From assembly GCA_036497565.1 (NCBI GenBank), contig DASXJE010000067.1, positions 1 to 39,964 of the forward strand: a stretch of DNA of 39,964 nt, in the 5' to 3' direction. Made by a program: the position numbers and the translations under genes. The stretch comes from Mycobacteriales bacterium (GTDB lineage Bacteria; Actinomycetota; Actinomycetes; Mycobacteriales; QHCD01). Positions 1 to 8,475 of this stretch are shown here, piece after piece. How positions within the stretch are numbered: position 1 is the first letter of the stretch; each line of letters starts with the position of its first letter. Under the pieces are notes generated by a model, which had not been told where the DNA came from, did not search any database, and was given only the letters and a program-made list of their open reading frames with translations.

Positions 1-335
<335 letters not shown>

Positions 336-339
<4 letters not shown>

Positions 340-1013
340 GCACCCACCAGCCGATGCAGGACGGAGGTGAAGAAGCCGAGCCCGTCGGCACCCGGCCCGG
401 TGAGGACCTCGGTGGCGTGCTCGGGGTGCGGCATCAGCCCGACGACGGTGCCGGTCTCGTTGCAGACGCCGGCGATGTCGCGGGCCGAGCCGTTGGGGTT
501 GCCGCCGACGTAGCGGACGACGACCCGGCCCTCGGCCTCGAGCGCGTCGAGAGTGTGGGCATCGGCGACGTAGCCACCCTCGCCGTTCTTGATCGGTACG
601 ACGATCTCGGCTGCCTCGTCGTACGCCGAGGTCCACGCCGTCGTGGCGTTGTCGACCCGCAGCCGCTGGTCGCGGCAGACGAAGCGCATGCCGGCATTGC
701 GGAGCAGGGCGCCGGGCAGCAGGTGGGCCTCGCACAGCACCTGGAAGCCGTTGCAGATGCCGAGTACCGGCAGGCCGTCACGGGCGGCCGCCACGACGCG
801 CTCCATCACCGGCGCGAACCGGGCGATCGCTCCGGCCCGCAGGTAGTCGCCGTAGGAGAAGCCGCCGGGCAGCACGACCGCGTCGACCTCGGGCAGCACC
901 GGGTCGGCGTGCCAGAGCGGGACCGGTTCGGCGCCGGCCAGGCGGACCGCGCGGGCGGCGTCGCGATCGTCGAGGGAGCCCGGGAAGGTGACCACCCCGA
1001 TCCGGGCGGTCAT
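336..1013 (-). CDS. purQ: Phosphoribosylformylglycinamidine synthase, glutaminase subunit PurQ
   Basis: PurQ is the class I glutamine amidotransferase that supplies ammonia to PurL in FGAM synthesis. The 225-residue product has the normal length. The nucleophile lies in LGICNGFQ (Cys87), and the His/Glu of the triad are in MPHPEH (His196, Glu198). The N-terminus [13 protein letters not shown] is typical of the family. The frame stays open far upstream to 2618, but that part is antisense to or out of frame with purS and purC, so the ATG at 1013 is used. This ATG overlaps the purS stop by 4 bp (ATGA), and the purQ stop overlaps purL, giving a tightly coupled purS-purQ-purL unit. Confidence 0.96.
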
Positions 1014-1267
1014 GCCGGCCGGACAGGATCGGACGCGGGCTGGGTGGTGATCGTGAAGTCTTCGATCACGGGGTTGGCCAGCAGCGTGTCGGCGATCTGG
1101 TGGATCGTCTGTTCGGAGACCTCGGCGTCGACCTCGAGCTCGAAATGCTTGCCGGCGCGGACGTCCCGTACTCCGGTGAAGCCCATCCGGGGCAGGGCCG
1201 CGGCGATCGCCTGTCCCTGCGGATCGAGGATCTCCGGCTTGAGCATGACGTCGACGACGACGCGCAC
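1010..1267 (-). CDS. purS: Phosphoribosylformylglycinamidine synthase subunit PurS
   Basis: PurS is the small structural subunit that bridges PurQ and PurL in the FGAM synthase of Gram-positive bacteria. The 85-residue protein begins [18 protein letters not shown] and ends with the dimerisation strand, as usual for the family. The GTG start at 1267 has a strong ribosome site, AAGGAG, five bases upstream. It is the first gene of the purSQL unit. The 216-bp gap to purC upstream holds two palindromic terminator-like elements, so purSQL probably has its own promoter (see the motif at 1303-1320). Confidence 0.95.
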   Translation of the reverse strand: MRVVVDVMLKPEILDPQGQAIAAALPRMGFTGVRDVRAGKHFELEVDAEVSEQTIHQIADTLLANPVIEDFTITTQPASDPVRPA

Positions 1268-1302
1268 GTGCGCTCCTTGCGGCAGTCGGGATCGGCACGC
1301 CT

Positions 1303-1320
1303 AGGGTAGCCGACCACCAA
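1303..1320 (-). promoter_or_regulatory. Promoter-like motif of purS, shared with purA
   Basis: Read on the minus strand this is TTGGTGGTCGGCTACCCT. It matches the purA upstream region (11099-11116) at 16 of 18 positions, and the last 13 bases are identical. TACCCT fits an actinobacterial -10 box (TAnnnT) and ends about 36 nt before the purS GTG; in purA the distance is about 41 nt. I see no convincing -35 box in either. Promoter or shared operator is inference; only the shared sequence and spacing are seen directly. Confidence 0.4.
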
Positions 1321-1369
1321 CGCCCCCTCGGCGGCCGACCAAACCGGGACCTGCCGCCGAAATCCGGCC

Positions 1370-1400
1370 GACCAAAACGCACTTCGAGTGCGTTTTGGTC
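1370..1400. terminator. Palindromic terminator-like element downstream of purC (copy 1)
   Basis: A perfect 14-bp inverted repeat, GACCAAAACGCACT and its complement, is separated by a TCG loop. The A-tract on one side and T-tract on the other allow it to act as an intrinsic terminator in both directions. It lies 84 bp after the purC stop on the minus strand. Closely related palindromes occur at 1423-1449, 13795-13827, 14786-14810 and 14837-14860, all just after gene 3' ends. Confidence 0.6.
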
Positions 1401-1422
1401 CACGACACGCCGCACGGGCCGC

Positions 1423-1449
1423 CCAAAACGCACTCCGAGTGCGTTTTGG
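1423..1449. terminator. Palindromic terminator-like element downstream of purC (copy 2)
   Basis: Arms CCAAAACGCACT and AGTGCGTTTTGG (12 bp, perfect) are separated by the loop CCG. It lies 34 bp after the purC stop and 22 bp from copy 1. The arms are the same as in copy 1; only the loop and outermost bases differ. Two copies in tandem would separate purC from purSQL transcription. Confidence 0.6.
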
Positions 1450-1483
1450 TCGACGCGACGGGACGAGGCGGGGCGGGGAGCCG

Positions 1484-2359
1484 TCAGGACCAGGTGCGGC
1501 CGGTGAGTTGTTCGTAGGCCTCGACGTAGCGGCCCCGGGTCGCGGCGACCACGTCGTCCGGCAGCGGCGGTGGCGGCTGGCCCGAGCCACGGTCCCAGCC
1601 GGACGCCGGCGAGACGAGCCAGTCGCGGACGTATTGCTTGTCGTACGACGGCTGCGCGCGGCCGGGTTGCCAGGTCTGCGCCGGCCAGAAGCGGGACGAG
1701 TCGGGGGTGAGCACCTCGTCGGCGAGGACCAGCCGACCGGCCGGGTCGCGCCCGAACTCCAGCTTGGTGTCGGCCAGCACGATGCCCCGGTCGCGGGCGA
1801 CCTGCTCGCCGCGGGCATAGATGGCCAGGGTGCGCTCGCGCAGTTCGGCGGCGGCCGGGCCGCCGACCGATGCGACGACCGCGTCGTAGGTCATCGCGGT
1901 GTCGTGCTCGCCCAGGGGCGCCTTGCTGGTCGGCGTGAAGATCGGCTCGGGCAGCCGCGAACCGTCGACGAGCCCGGCCGGAAGGGCGATGCCGCACACC
2001 TCGCCCGTACGGTCGTAGTCGAGCAGGCCCGAGCCGGTCAGGAAGCCCCGCGCCACGCACTCGACCGACACCATCTGCAGGCGGCGGACCAGCATGGCCC
2101 GGCCGGCCGCCTCGGCCGGGATCCGCGGGTCGTCGAGCGAGACGAGGTGGTGCGGGACCAGGTCGGCCAGCTGGTCGAACCACCAGGCGGACAGCGCAGT
2201 GAGGATTCGGCCCTTGTCCGGGATCGGCGTCGGTAGCACCCAGTCGTACGCCGAGATACGGTCGCTGGCCACCAGCAGCAGGTGCTCGTCGTCGATGGCG
2301 TAGATGTCGCGGACCTTGCCGGCCGCGACCCGCGTGAGTGCCCCAGATCCCTCGGTCAC
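1484..2359 (-). CDS. purC: Phosphoribosylaminoimidazole-succinocarboxamide (SAICAR) synthase
   Basis: PurC ligates aspartate to CAIR using ATP to form SAICAR, the eighth step of IMP synthesis. The 291-residue protein is full length. Family marks include [15 protein letters not shown] near the N-terminus, [33 protein letters not shown], and a C-terminal [11 protein letters not shown] block. The GTG at 2359 is chosen because the conserved N-terminal region follows directly. It stands upstream of purSQL but is separated from it by two terminator-like palindromes. Its 5' end faces the GNAT gene on the other strand. Confidence 0.95.
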   Translation of the reverse strand: MTEGSGALTRVAAGKVRDIYAIDDEHLLLVASDRISAYDWVLPTPIPDKGRILTALSAWWFDQLADLVPHHLVSLDDPRIPAEAAGRAMLVRRLQMVSVECVARGFLTGSGLLDYDRTGEVCGIALPAGLVDGSRLPEPIFTPTSKAPLGEHDTAMTYDAVVASVGGPAAAELRERTLAIYARGEQVARDRGIVLADTKLEFGRDPAGRLVLADEVLTPDSSRFWPAQTWQPGRAQPSYDKQYVRDWLVSPASGWDRGSGQPPPPLPDDVVAATRGRYVEAYEQLTGRTWS

Positions 2360-2412
2360 GAAGTGAGTCTGACATGGCTGCCAGACCGGCCATCTGCGAG
2401 GACACTGCTGGC

Positions 2413-2988
2413 ATGGTGTCGGACATGAACGCAGACAACCTGCGCCCCACGGCCGAGCAACGCCGGCCGGACCTGCTGATGCGTCTCGCCGGGCCGTCGA
2501 GCGTCGATGACCTCGCGAAGCTCTGGGTCGACGCGGAGTCGTCCCGCCGCGCGTCTGAGTCGCCCTCGTCCCCCGACCACCCGCTCGATCTCCGGGTGAT
2601 CAGCCGCCGGCTGACCACGCTGATCGGTCACACCGGCACGATCCCGCTCATCGCCCGCCTCGGCGACCAACCCGCCGCGATGACGGTGGTCGTACAGGGA
2701 CGGGCCGACGACGGCGCGTCCGATAACCCCGAGCCTGGCCTCGCCCACGTCACGATGGTCGCCGTACGCCCGGATCTGTGGGGCCACCGGTACGGCGAGG
2801 GCGTCCTCCGGCATGCGGTGGAGCGGGCGGCCCGCCAGGGTTACCGGCGCGCGCAGCTGTGGACCCCGGCAAGCAACCGCAGGGCGCGGAGCCTCTACGA
2901 GCGGCTCGGCTGGACGCTGTCAGGCCGGGAACGCCAGACCGAGGACGGCGAGCTCCTGATCCACTACGAGCTCGACCTCACCGAGTGA
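2413..2988 (+). CDS. GNAT-family N-acetyltransferase
   Basis: This is a predicted acetyl-CoA-dependent N-acyltransferase of unknown substrate, 191 residues from the ATG at 2413. The C-terminal half shows the GNAT core: a strand ([20 protein letters not shown]) leading into the acetyl-CoA pyrophosphate loop ([10 protein letters not shown] in place of RxxGxG/A), then [18 protein letters not shown], the usual family ending. The first 60 residues are poorly conserved. Other possible starts are 2374 and 2425. The gene is divergent from purC and convergent with the isomerase-like gene, 18 bp away. Nothing nearby suggests a substrate. Confidence 0.8.
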   Translation: MVSDMNADNLRPTAEQRRPDLLMRLAGPSSVDDLAKLWVDAESSRRASESPSSPDHPLDLRVISRRLTTLIGHTGTIPLIARLGDQPAAMTVVVQGRADDGASDNPEPGLAHVTMVAVRPDLWGHRYGEGVLRHAVERAARQGYRRAQLWTPASNRRARSLYERLGWTLSGRERQTEDGELLIHYELDLTE

Positions 2989-3006
2989 GGCCGATCGACA
3001 AAAGCG

Positions 3007-3813
3007 TTACCCCGCCTGGTCTTCCTTGAGCCACTGGCGGAGCAGCTCGAGGTGCTGCGGAAGAGCGACCTCCGGCTCCTCGATCTCCGGGTGCCACTTC
3101 TTCTCCCACTCCACCGACACCCAGTCGTCGTAGTCACTGGCCGCGAGCAGCCGCAGCATGTCGCGCACCGGGACCTCACCCTCGCCGAGCAGCACGAGCT
3201 GCCAGCCGCTGGGCTGATCGTCGCTGCGCCGGGCGTCCTTCACCTGGGCCAGCGTCAGCCGATCGCCCAGGTTGGCGAACGTCTCGGCCGCCTGCTCGCC
3301 CATCCGGTACGGGTGGTGGCTGTCCCACACCGCGCCGACCGACGATGAGGGCACCATGGCCAGCACCTCGGCGACCAGCGGCGACGCGGAAAACGCGTCG
3401 TGGGTCTCCAAGCCGATCTGCACACCGAGCCGCTCGGCGACCGGTGCGGTCGCCTCCAACGTCCGGGCCGCCGCGGCGAGCCCTTCCTTGCGCTCGGCAC
3501 CGCCGTCACCCACCGGACCGCCGAAGACCCGCACAGAGGGGGCCTCCCACGCATTCGCCAGCTCCAGGAAGTCCCGCAGTTCCTGCTCGGCTCCGTCCTG
3601 GGTCAGCCGGATCGAGCTGTCCAGCGCGGTCACCGCCAGGCCGGAGTCCTTGATCGTGCGGCGTACCCGGTCCCGGTCGACCGTGGCCGGGTCGATGAGC
3701 TCACCGTCGATCAGCCGTAGCTCGATCCCCTCGTAACCCCAGTCCCGGCCGGCGTGCGCGACCTCGTCGAGCGGGTGGGACGGAAATGCCAACGTGCTGA
3801 ATGCGAGTCGCAT
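3007..3813 (-). CDS. Sugar phosphate isomerase/epimerase-like TIM-barrel protein
   Basis: The 268-residue protein belongs to the xylose-isomerase-like TIM-barrel superfamily (AP endonuclease 2 / IolE / hydroxypyruvate isomerase group). Seen in sequence are the first strand MRLAFSTLAFPSHPLDEV, GYEGIELRLIDG, and metal-ligand-like stretches GLETHDAFS, VGAVWDSHHPYR, AQVKDARR and DDWVSVEWEKKWHPE, spaced as in the family's metal site. ATG 3813 has GGAGG eight bases upstream. The real substrate is unknown. It lies between purB and the GNAT gene, and neither neighbour suggests a pathway. Confidence 0.82.
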   Translation of the reverse strand: MRLAFSTLAFPSHPLDEVAHAGRDWGYEGIELRLIDGELIDPATVDRDRVRRTIKDSGLAVTALDSSIRLTQDGAEQELRDFLELANAWEAPSVRVFGGPVGDGGAERKEGLAAAARTLEATAPVAERLGVQIGLETHDAFSASPLVAEVLAMVPSSSVGAVWDSHHPYRMGEQAAETFANLGDRLTLAQVKDARRSDDQPSGWQLVLLGEGEVPVRDMLRLLAASDYDDWVSVEWEKKWHPEIEEPEVALPQHLELLRQWLKEDQAG

Positions 3814-3905
3814 CCACTTACCTCCAGATCAGCTCACCAGTCCGGCCGGTCAGCGACCCTAGACGGGTTCGGCCGTGAATGTCACGCCGGCGGTTACGCA
3901 GCGTG

Positions 3906-5339
3906 CTAGAGAATCGGCTCAGGTCGGTACGCCGCGGCCTCCGGCCGACCGGCGACGATCGGCTCCACCGCGGCGATGACGGCGGCGACCTGCGCCTGCG
4001 CCGCGCCGGTGAACGACAGTGGGTCGCCCAGCAGGCCGTCCAGAGCAGCCCGGTCCAGCGGCAACGCCGGATCGGCGGCGAGCCGGTCGAGCAGGTCGTT
4101 GCGTTCCGCGCCGCTCTCCCGCATCGCCAGGGCGACCGCGACCGCGTGCCTCCCGATCAGCTCGTGCGCGGTCTCCCGCCCCACTCCGCCGCGAACTGCC
4201 GCCATCAGCACCTTGGTGGTGGCGAGGAACGGCAGGTAGCGGTCGAGCTCGCGGGCGACCACGGCGGGAAACACCCCGAACTCGTCGAGCACGGTGAGAA
4301 ACGTTTCGAGCAACCCGTCGATCGCGAAGAATGCGTCGGGTAGGGCGACCCGGCGCACCACCGAGTCGGAGACGTCGCCCTCGTTCCACTGCCCCCCGGC
4401 GAGTTCGCCGATCATGCCGGCGTAACCCCGCAGGACGACGGCGAGGCCGTTGACCCGCTCGCAGGACCGCGTGTTCATCTTGTGCGGCATGGCCGACGAG
4501 CCGACCTGCCCGGCCTGGAATCCCTCGGTGACGAGCTCGTTGCCCGCCATCAGCCGGATCGTGGTCGCGAGCGACGCCGGCGCGGCGGCGAGCTGCACCA
4601 GCGCGGTCAGCACGTCGTAGTCCAGCGACCGGGGGTAGATCTGCCCGACGCTCGTCAGCGTCGCGTCGAAGCCGAGATGGGCCGCGACCCGGTCCTCGAG
4701 CTGGTGCAGGCGCTCCGGGTCGTCGCCGAGCAGGTCGAGCATGTCCTGGCCGGTGCCGACGGGTCCCTTGATGCCGCGCAGCGGGTAGCGCGCCAGCAGG
4801 TCCTCGGTCCGCCGGTAGGCCGCCAACAATTCGTCGGCGGCACTGGCGAACCGCTTACCCATCGTCGTCGCCTGCGCCGCGACGTTGTGCGTGCGGCCGG
4901 CCATGACCAGCGCGGAGTGCTCGCCGGCGAGCCGGGCGAGCCGGGCGAGTACGGCGAGCGTGCGGTCCCGCACGTGCTCGAGCGAGCGGCGTATCTGCAG
5001 CTGTTCGACGTTCTCGGTGAGGTCGCGGCTGGTCATGCCCTTGTGGGCCTGCTGGTGCCCGGCGAGCTCGTCGAACTCCTCGATCCGGGCCTTGACGTCG
5101 TGCCGGGTCACCCGCTCCCGGGCGGCGATCGACGCGAGGTCGACCTTGTCGACGACCCGCTCGTAGTCGTCGAGAGCGGCCGGCGGTATGTCGACCCCGA
5201 GATCACGCTGGGCCCGCAGGACGGCCAGCCAGAGCCGGCGTTCGAGCACCACCTTGGACTCCGCCGACCACAGCGAAACCAACTCGGCGGACGCATAGCG
5301 CGCCGCCAGTACGTCGGGGATCAGCGGAGACTGCGACAT
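3906..5339 (-). CDS. purB: Adenylosuccinate lyase
   Basis: PurB cleaves SAICAR to AICAR plus fumarate and adenylosuccinate to AMP plus fumarate, so it serves both IMP synthesis and the AMP branch. The product is about 477 residues. The fumarase/aspartase-superfamily signature GSSAMPHKMNTRSCERVNGL is present, as are the substrate-loop regions AHKGMTSRDLTENVEQ and MAGRTHNVAAQATTMGKR. The ATG at 5339 gives MSQSPLIPDVLAARYASAE, the usual N-terminus; an upstream in-frame ATG at 5372 is possible. It belongs to the minus-strand purine group with purC, purD and purA but has unrelated genes on both sides. Confidence 0.95.
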   Translation of the reverse strand: MSQSPLIPDVLAARYASAELVSLWSAESKVVLERRLWLAVLRAQRDLGVDIPPAALDDYERVVDKVDLASIAARERVTRHDVKARIEEFDELAGHQQAHKGMTSRDLTENVEQLQIRRSLEHVRDRTLAVLARLARLAGEHSALVMAGRTHNVAAQATTMGKRFASAADELLAAYRRTEDLLARYPLRGIKGPVGTGQDMLDLLGDDPERLHQLEDRVAAHLGFDATLTSVGQIYPRSLDYDVLTALVQLAAAPASLATTIRLMAGNELVTEGFQAGQVGSSAMPHKMNTRSCERVNGLAVVLRGYAGMIGELAGGQWNEGDVSDSVVRRVALPDAFFAIDGLLETFLTVLDEFGVFPAVVARELDRYLPFLATTKVLMAAVRGGVGRETAHELIGRHAVAVALAMRESGAERNDLLDRLAADPALPLDRAALDGLLGDPLSFTGAAQAQVAAVIAAVEPIVAGRPEAAAYRPEPIL

Positions 5340-5384
5340 GACCTCGCTCGGGTGCCGGGGACCTGCCTGCATTCTCTCAGTCGG

Positions 5385-6614
5385 TCAGTGCAGGGCGCTC
5401 ATCGACTGCCACTTCGACCACGGCACGGTCCAGTCGTAGACGTCACCGTCTGCGGCCGACAACTCGATCGGGCTGTTGGTGACCTCGACCGGGTCGCCGT
5501 AGAGCGACGAGTCGTAGTAGGCGTGCGCGCTGGCCTCGGAGAGGTTGACGCAGCCGTGGGTGATGTTCTCCGAGCCCTGGATCCCGACCGTCGCGGGGTT
5601 CTCGTGGATGAACTCGCCGTTGTTGGAGATCCGCACCGCCCAGTTCTCCGGCACGTCGACGTAGCCGTAGGCCGGGTTGGACATGTACTTCACGCGGTAC
5701 TTCTCCATGTTGATGTGGATGCCGTTGCGGGTGTTGCGGTTGGGGTCGGAGCCCAGGCCGTAGCTCGCCGGGAAGTTGAAGACCTGCTTGCCGTTGCGCA
5801 GCACGATCAGGCGGTGGCTGTTGACGTCGGCCTTGGTGATCTGCGATCTGCCGATCTGGAAGTTCGAGGTGAAGTCGGCCTTGCCGTAGACGCCGTTGCC
5901 GTAGTCGACGCCGTAGAGGTTGGCGGCGACGCTCACCTTGGTGTCGGGCTTCCAGTAGTGGTGCGGACGCCAGTGCACGGTCGACTGGCCGTCCTGGTCG
6001 GGCTCCCACGCCCAGCCGCCTTCGGTGGGCACCGAGGTATGGATCGACAACGCGCGCTCGGCGGCGGCGCGATTCGTTACGTGGCCGTCGAAGGTCACGA
6101 TGATCGGTGCGGCAATACCTACCGACTCGTGGTCGCCGATGTTGACCTCGGCGTGCAGGATCGTCTTCGGGGTGACCGTCGTGAACCTGCCGGAGACTGT
6201 GCTGACCTTTCCGCCGGCACCGACGACACTGCCCGACCAGGTGTAGGTCTTGCCGTAGCCGAGCACCTCCGTGCTGGTCCAGGTACGTCGGTCCGCGGAC
6301 GGGCTCCCCTTGACCAATGCGCCGGAGGGATTGGTCAGCTGGACGCTGCGCAGCGTGCCGTGCGCGACACTCAGCCCGACCTTCGCCTGCGGGCTGACGC
6401 CGGTCGTCCCGTTACCCGGCTTGGTGGTCACCACTGCGGCCGGTGCAGTGGGCGAGGGCTTGGGCGCAGCGGCGCCTCCGTTGCCCCCGCCGTTGGAGCC
6501 CGACGCCGAACTTGACGTCGGTCCGGTGCAGCCCGCCGCCACGACCGCGACAGCGGCTGCGGCGGCGAAGATGGTGGTCAATCGGAGCGTCGTACCGCGT
6601 CCAGACATCGACAT
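5385..6614 (-). CDS. L,D-transpeptidase lipoprotein (Ig-like domain plus YkuD)
   Basis: This is predicted to form 3-3 peptidoglycan cross-links outside the membrane. The 409-residue protein starts at ATG 6614, with GGAGG seven bases upstream. It has a lipoprotein signal: hydrophobic residues 13-28, then VAAGC with the lipidated Cys29. A Ser/Gly/Ala/Pro linker follows, then two Ig-like modules (about 60-250, as in mycobacterial Ldt proteins). The YkuD catalytic domain carries His337 in EFIHEN and the HGCVNLS motif (His353, Cys355). All catalytic residues are intact. It lies between purB and an aldo/keto reductase on the same strand. Confidence 0.93.
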   Translation of the reverse strand: MSMSGRGTTLRLTTIFAAAAAVAVVAAGCTGPTSSSASGSNGGGNGGAAAPKPSPTAPAAVVTTKPGNGTTGVSPQAKVGLSVAHGTLRSVQLTNPSGALVKGSPSADRRTWTSTEVLGYGKTYTWSGSVVGAGGKVSTVSGRFTTVTPKTILHAEVNIGDHESVGIAAPIIVTFDGHVTNRAAAERALSIHTSVPTEGGWAWEPDQDGQSTVHWRPHHYWKPDTKVSVAANLYGVDYGNGVYGKADFTSNFQIGRSQITKADVNSHRLIVLRNGKQVFNFPASYGLGSDPNRNTRNGIHINMEKYRVKYMSNPAYGYVDVPENWAVRISNNGEFIHENPATVGIQGSENITHGCVNLSEASAHAYYDSSLYGDPVEVTNSPIELSAADGDVYDWTVPWSKWQSMSALH

Positions 6615-6750
6615 CGATGTTCCTCCCCCGTCTCGCCGTTGCCGCGCATTTCGGCGCGGCTGCGGCGGGTACTTACGACAGACAACTAATCTACCTGACA
6701 AACCGGCGCACACACCCCGGTTGGCTCAACTGCCCCGCCCACCCCAGGAA

Positions 6751-7737
6751 TCACCATCTGTGGTGAACCAGCGGCCTGATTTGCTCGTTGTATATGCCAC
6801 TAATTCCGTCCTGAACCGACCCACTCAGCGCCGGTACGTCGGCCGCTTCAGCATTGCTCCGCGCCTGCTCGGGCGAGCGCGCGCCGGGGATCACCACCGA
6901 GACCCCGTCCTGATCGATCACCCAGCGCAGGGCGGCCTGGGCCGTGGTCGTGGGAGGAGGAATCAGGCCGGCGATCTCCCGCGCCGCCTTCACGCCCACG
7001 TCGTAGGGCACCCCCGAAAACGTCTCCCCGACGTCGAACGCCTCGCCCCGCCGGTTGTAGTTGCGATGGTCGTCGGCGCCGAAGGTCGTGCTCTCGTCGT
7101 ACCGGCCGGTGAGCAACCCGCTCGCGAGGGGCACCCGCGCGATGATGCCGACGCCGGCCGCGCGGGCGGCAGGAAGGACCTGATCCAACGGCTTCTGCCG
7201 GAACGCATTGAGGATGATCTGCACGGTGGCAACGCCGGGCCGGGCGATGGCGGTCAGTGCCTCCGCGCACGTCTCGACGCTCACGCCGTACGCCGCGATG
7301 CGGCCCCCGGCGACCAGTGCATCGAGGGCGTCGTAGGTCTCGTCCTGCGCATACACCGGCGTGGGCGGACAGTGCAGCTGGACCAGGTCGAGTGTGTCGA
7401 CGCCGAGATTCGCCCGGCTGCGGTCGTTCCAGCTCCGGAAGTTCTCCGCGGTGAACGCCTCGGGCACGAACGGGTCCGCCCGGCGACCCATCTTGGTCGC
7501 CACCGTCACCCCGGAATCGGGCCGCTCGCGCAGCAGCTGACCGACCAGCCGCTCACTGCGACCGTCGCCGTAGACGTCAGCGGTGTCGATGAACGTCACG
7601 CCGGCGTCGACCGCCGAATGCAGTGTGCGCAGGGCTTCCGCGTCGTCGACCTTGCCCCAGTCGGCGCCGATCTGCCACGCGCCCAGACCGACGACGCCGA
7701 CCGTGCGTCCCGTCGTACCCAGCGTTCGCGTCTGCAT
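6751..7737 (-). CDS. Aldo/keto reductase
   Basis: This is a predicted NADPH-dependent oxidoreductase of the AKR superfamily, 328 residues, with a complete (beta/alpha)8 barrel. The catalytic tetrad is visible: Asp51 and Tyr56 in FIDTADVYGDGRSE, Lys82 in VATKMGRR, and His122 in VQLHCPP. The C-terminal cofactor stretch VIPGARSPEQARSNAEAAD is the usual phosphate-binding segment. ATG 7737 gives the standard MQTRTLGTTGRTV start. The substrate cannot be told. It lies upstream of the L,D-transpeptidase gene with a 136-bp gap holding no clear terminator. Confidence 0.93.
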   Translation of the reverse strand: MQTRTLGTTGRTVGVVGLGAWQIGADWGKVDDAEALRTLHSAVDAGVTFIDTADVYGDGRSERLVGQLLRERPDSGVTVATKMGRRADPFVPEAFTAENFRSWNDRSRANLGVDTLDLVQLHCPPTPVYAQDETYDALDALVAGGRIAAYGVSVETCAEALTAIARPGVATVQIILNAFRQKPLDQVLPAARAAGVGIIARVPLASGLLTGRYDESTTFGADDHRNYNRRGEAFDVGETFSGVPYDVGVKAAREIAGLIPPPTTTAQAALRWVIDQDGVSVVIPGARSPEQARSNAEAADVPALSGSVQDGISGIYNEQIRPLVHHRW

Positions 7738-7779
7738 GGACGATGAGTCTAGGGACAGGATTCCTTCTGCGCCGGACGA

Positions 7780-8208
7780 TCAGCCGTCGACAGCGGGGGG
7801 GCTGTAGCGGTACGTCGCCAGGGCGAAGATCACGAAGACGTCGAGCGCGATGATCAGCAGTGTCCAGATGGGGTAGTACGGGATGAAGAGGAAGTTGGCG
7901 ATCGCGCTGGCTCCGGCCAGCACGATTCCGACGACCCGGCCCCACGACGTTCCGGCGAGCACTGACATCCCGGCCAGGGCCACCAACACACCGAGGACGA
8001 GGTGGACCCATCCCCAGGTGAGAACGTCGAACCGGAAGAGGTTGTGCGGTGCGGAGACGTAGAACGCTCTCCGGACGACCGCCGCGATCCCGGCGAGCGC
8101 CTCGAAGACTCCGGCGATGATCATGATGACGCCGGCGAACATGACTGCGCCGGCCTTCCACGTGTCTCCGGCCGAGGCCTGCATCCGTGGTGCCGGTTGA
8201 GCAACCAT
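7780..8208 (-). CDS. Small four-helix membrane protein (DUF7144-like)
   Basis: The 142-residue protein is predicted to be integral to the membrane, with four hydrophobic segments at about 20-44, 66-84, 88-108 and 112-132. The text WKAGAVMFAGVIMIIAGVFEALAGI and LTWGWVHLVLGVLVALAGMSVL resembles the actinobacterial DUF7144 group, of unknown function. The ATG at 8208 has AAGGAG five bases upstream; the frame extends to 8295 but only into low-complexity leader. Its 5' leader contains the 168-bp inverted-repeat element at 8234-8401, so its expression may depend on that structure. The 3' end lies 42 bp before the aldo/keto reductase start. Confidence 0.85.
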   Translation of the reverse strand: MVAQPAPRMQASAGDTWKAGAVMFAGVIMIIAGVFEALAGIAAVVRRAFYVSAPHNLFRFDVLTWGWVHLVLGVLVALAGMSVLAGTSWGRVVGIVLAGASAIANFLFIPYYPIWTLLIIALDVFVIFALATYRYSPPAVDG

Positions 8209-8233
8209 GTCGACTCCTTCTCGGTGCGGCGAC

Positions 8234-8401
8234 AAGCACACCGTCGGTGACCTGTCCGAGTCCGCTGTGTCGCGGCACCGGCAGCCACACGCCACATGCT
8301 CTGCCGGTCCCCCCGTTCCGTCCGCGACGGTCCGGTGGCGCCGCCCTGGAGGTTGCGGCGCCGACCCGACCGAGGCTCAGAGAGTCACCGACGGTGTGCT
8401 T
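8234..8401. repeat. 168-bp element with perfect 18-bp terminal inverted repeats and internal hairpins
   Basis: The arms 8234-8251 (AAGCACACCGTCGGTGAC) and 8384-8401 are exact reverse complements. The pairing extends with one bulged base into GGCGA outside. Inside are three further perfect hairpins: 8277-8284 with 8301-8308 (8 bp), 8318-8322 with 8326-8330 (5 bp) and 8337-8344 with 8355-8362 (8 bp). No coding frame with good codon use lies inside. It could be a non-autonomous mobile element (no target duplication seen), or a structured leader or small RNA in front of the membrane-protein gene, whose ATG lies 26 bp away. The rest of the gap 8209-8475 shows nothing I can name. Confidence 0.6.
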
Positions 8402-8475
8402 TCGCCTACGACTAGTAACTGTCCCCGGCTGAACGGTCGCTGTCCACCACTTTGACGATCATGGTCGGTGGGGGG

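Noticed and set aside
1370-1449. Paired palindromes considered as a short CRISPR array or phage attachment site
   Set aside because: There are only two units with a variable gap, no spacers of equal length, no cas or integrase gene, and the same palindromes recur at other gene ends.
1014-2618. Long N-terminal extension of the purQ frame
   Set aside because: It lies out of frame over purS and purC, and the normal PurQ N-terminus begins at 1013 with a coupled start.
4482-6515. 677-codon plus-strand frame across purB and the L,D-transpeptidase
   Set aside because: It is antisense to two intact, well-identified genes. The translation is rich in repeated Val/Arg/Asp/Gly text typical of shadow frames.
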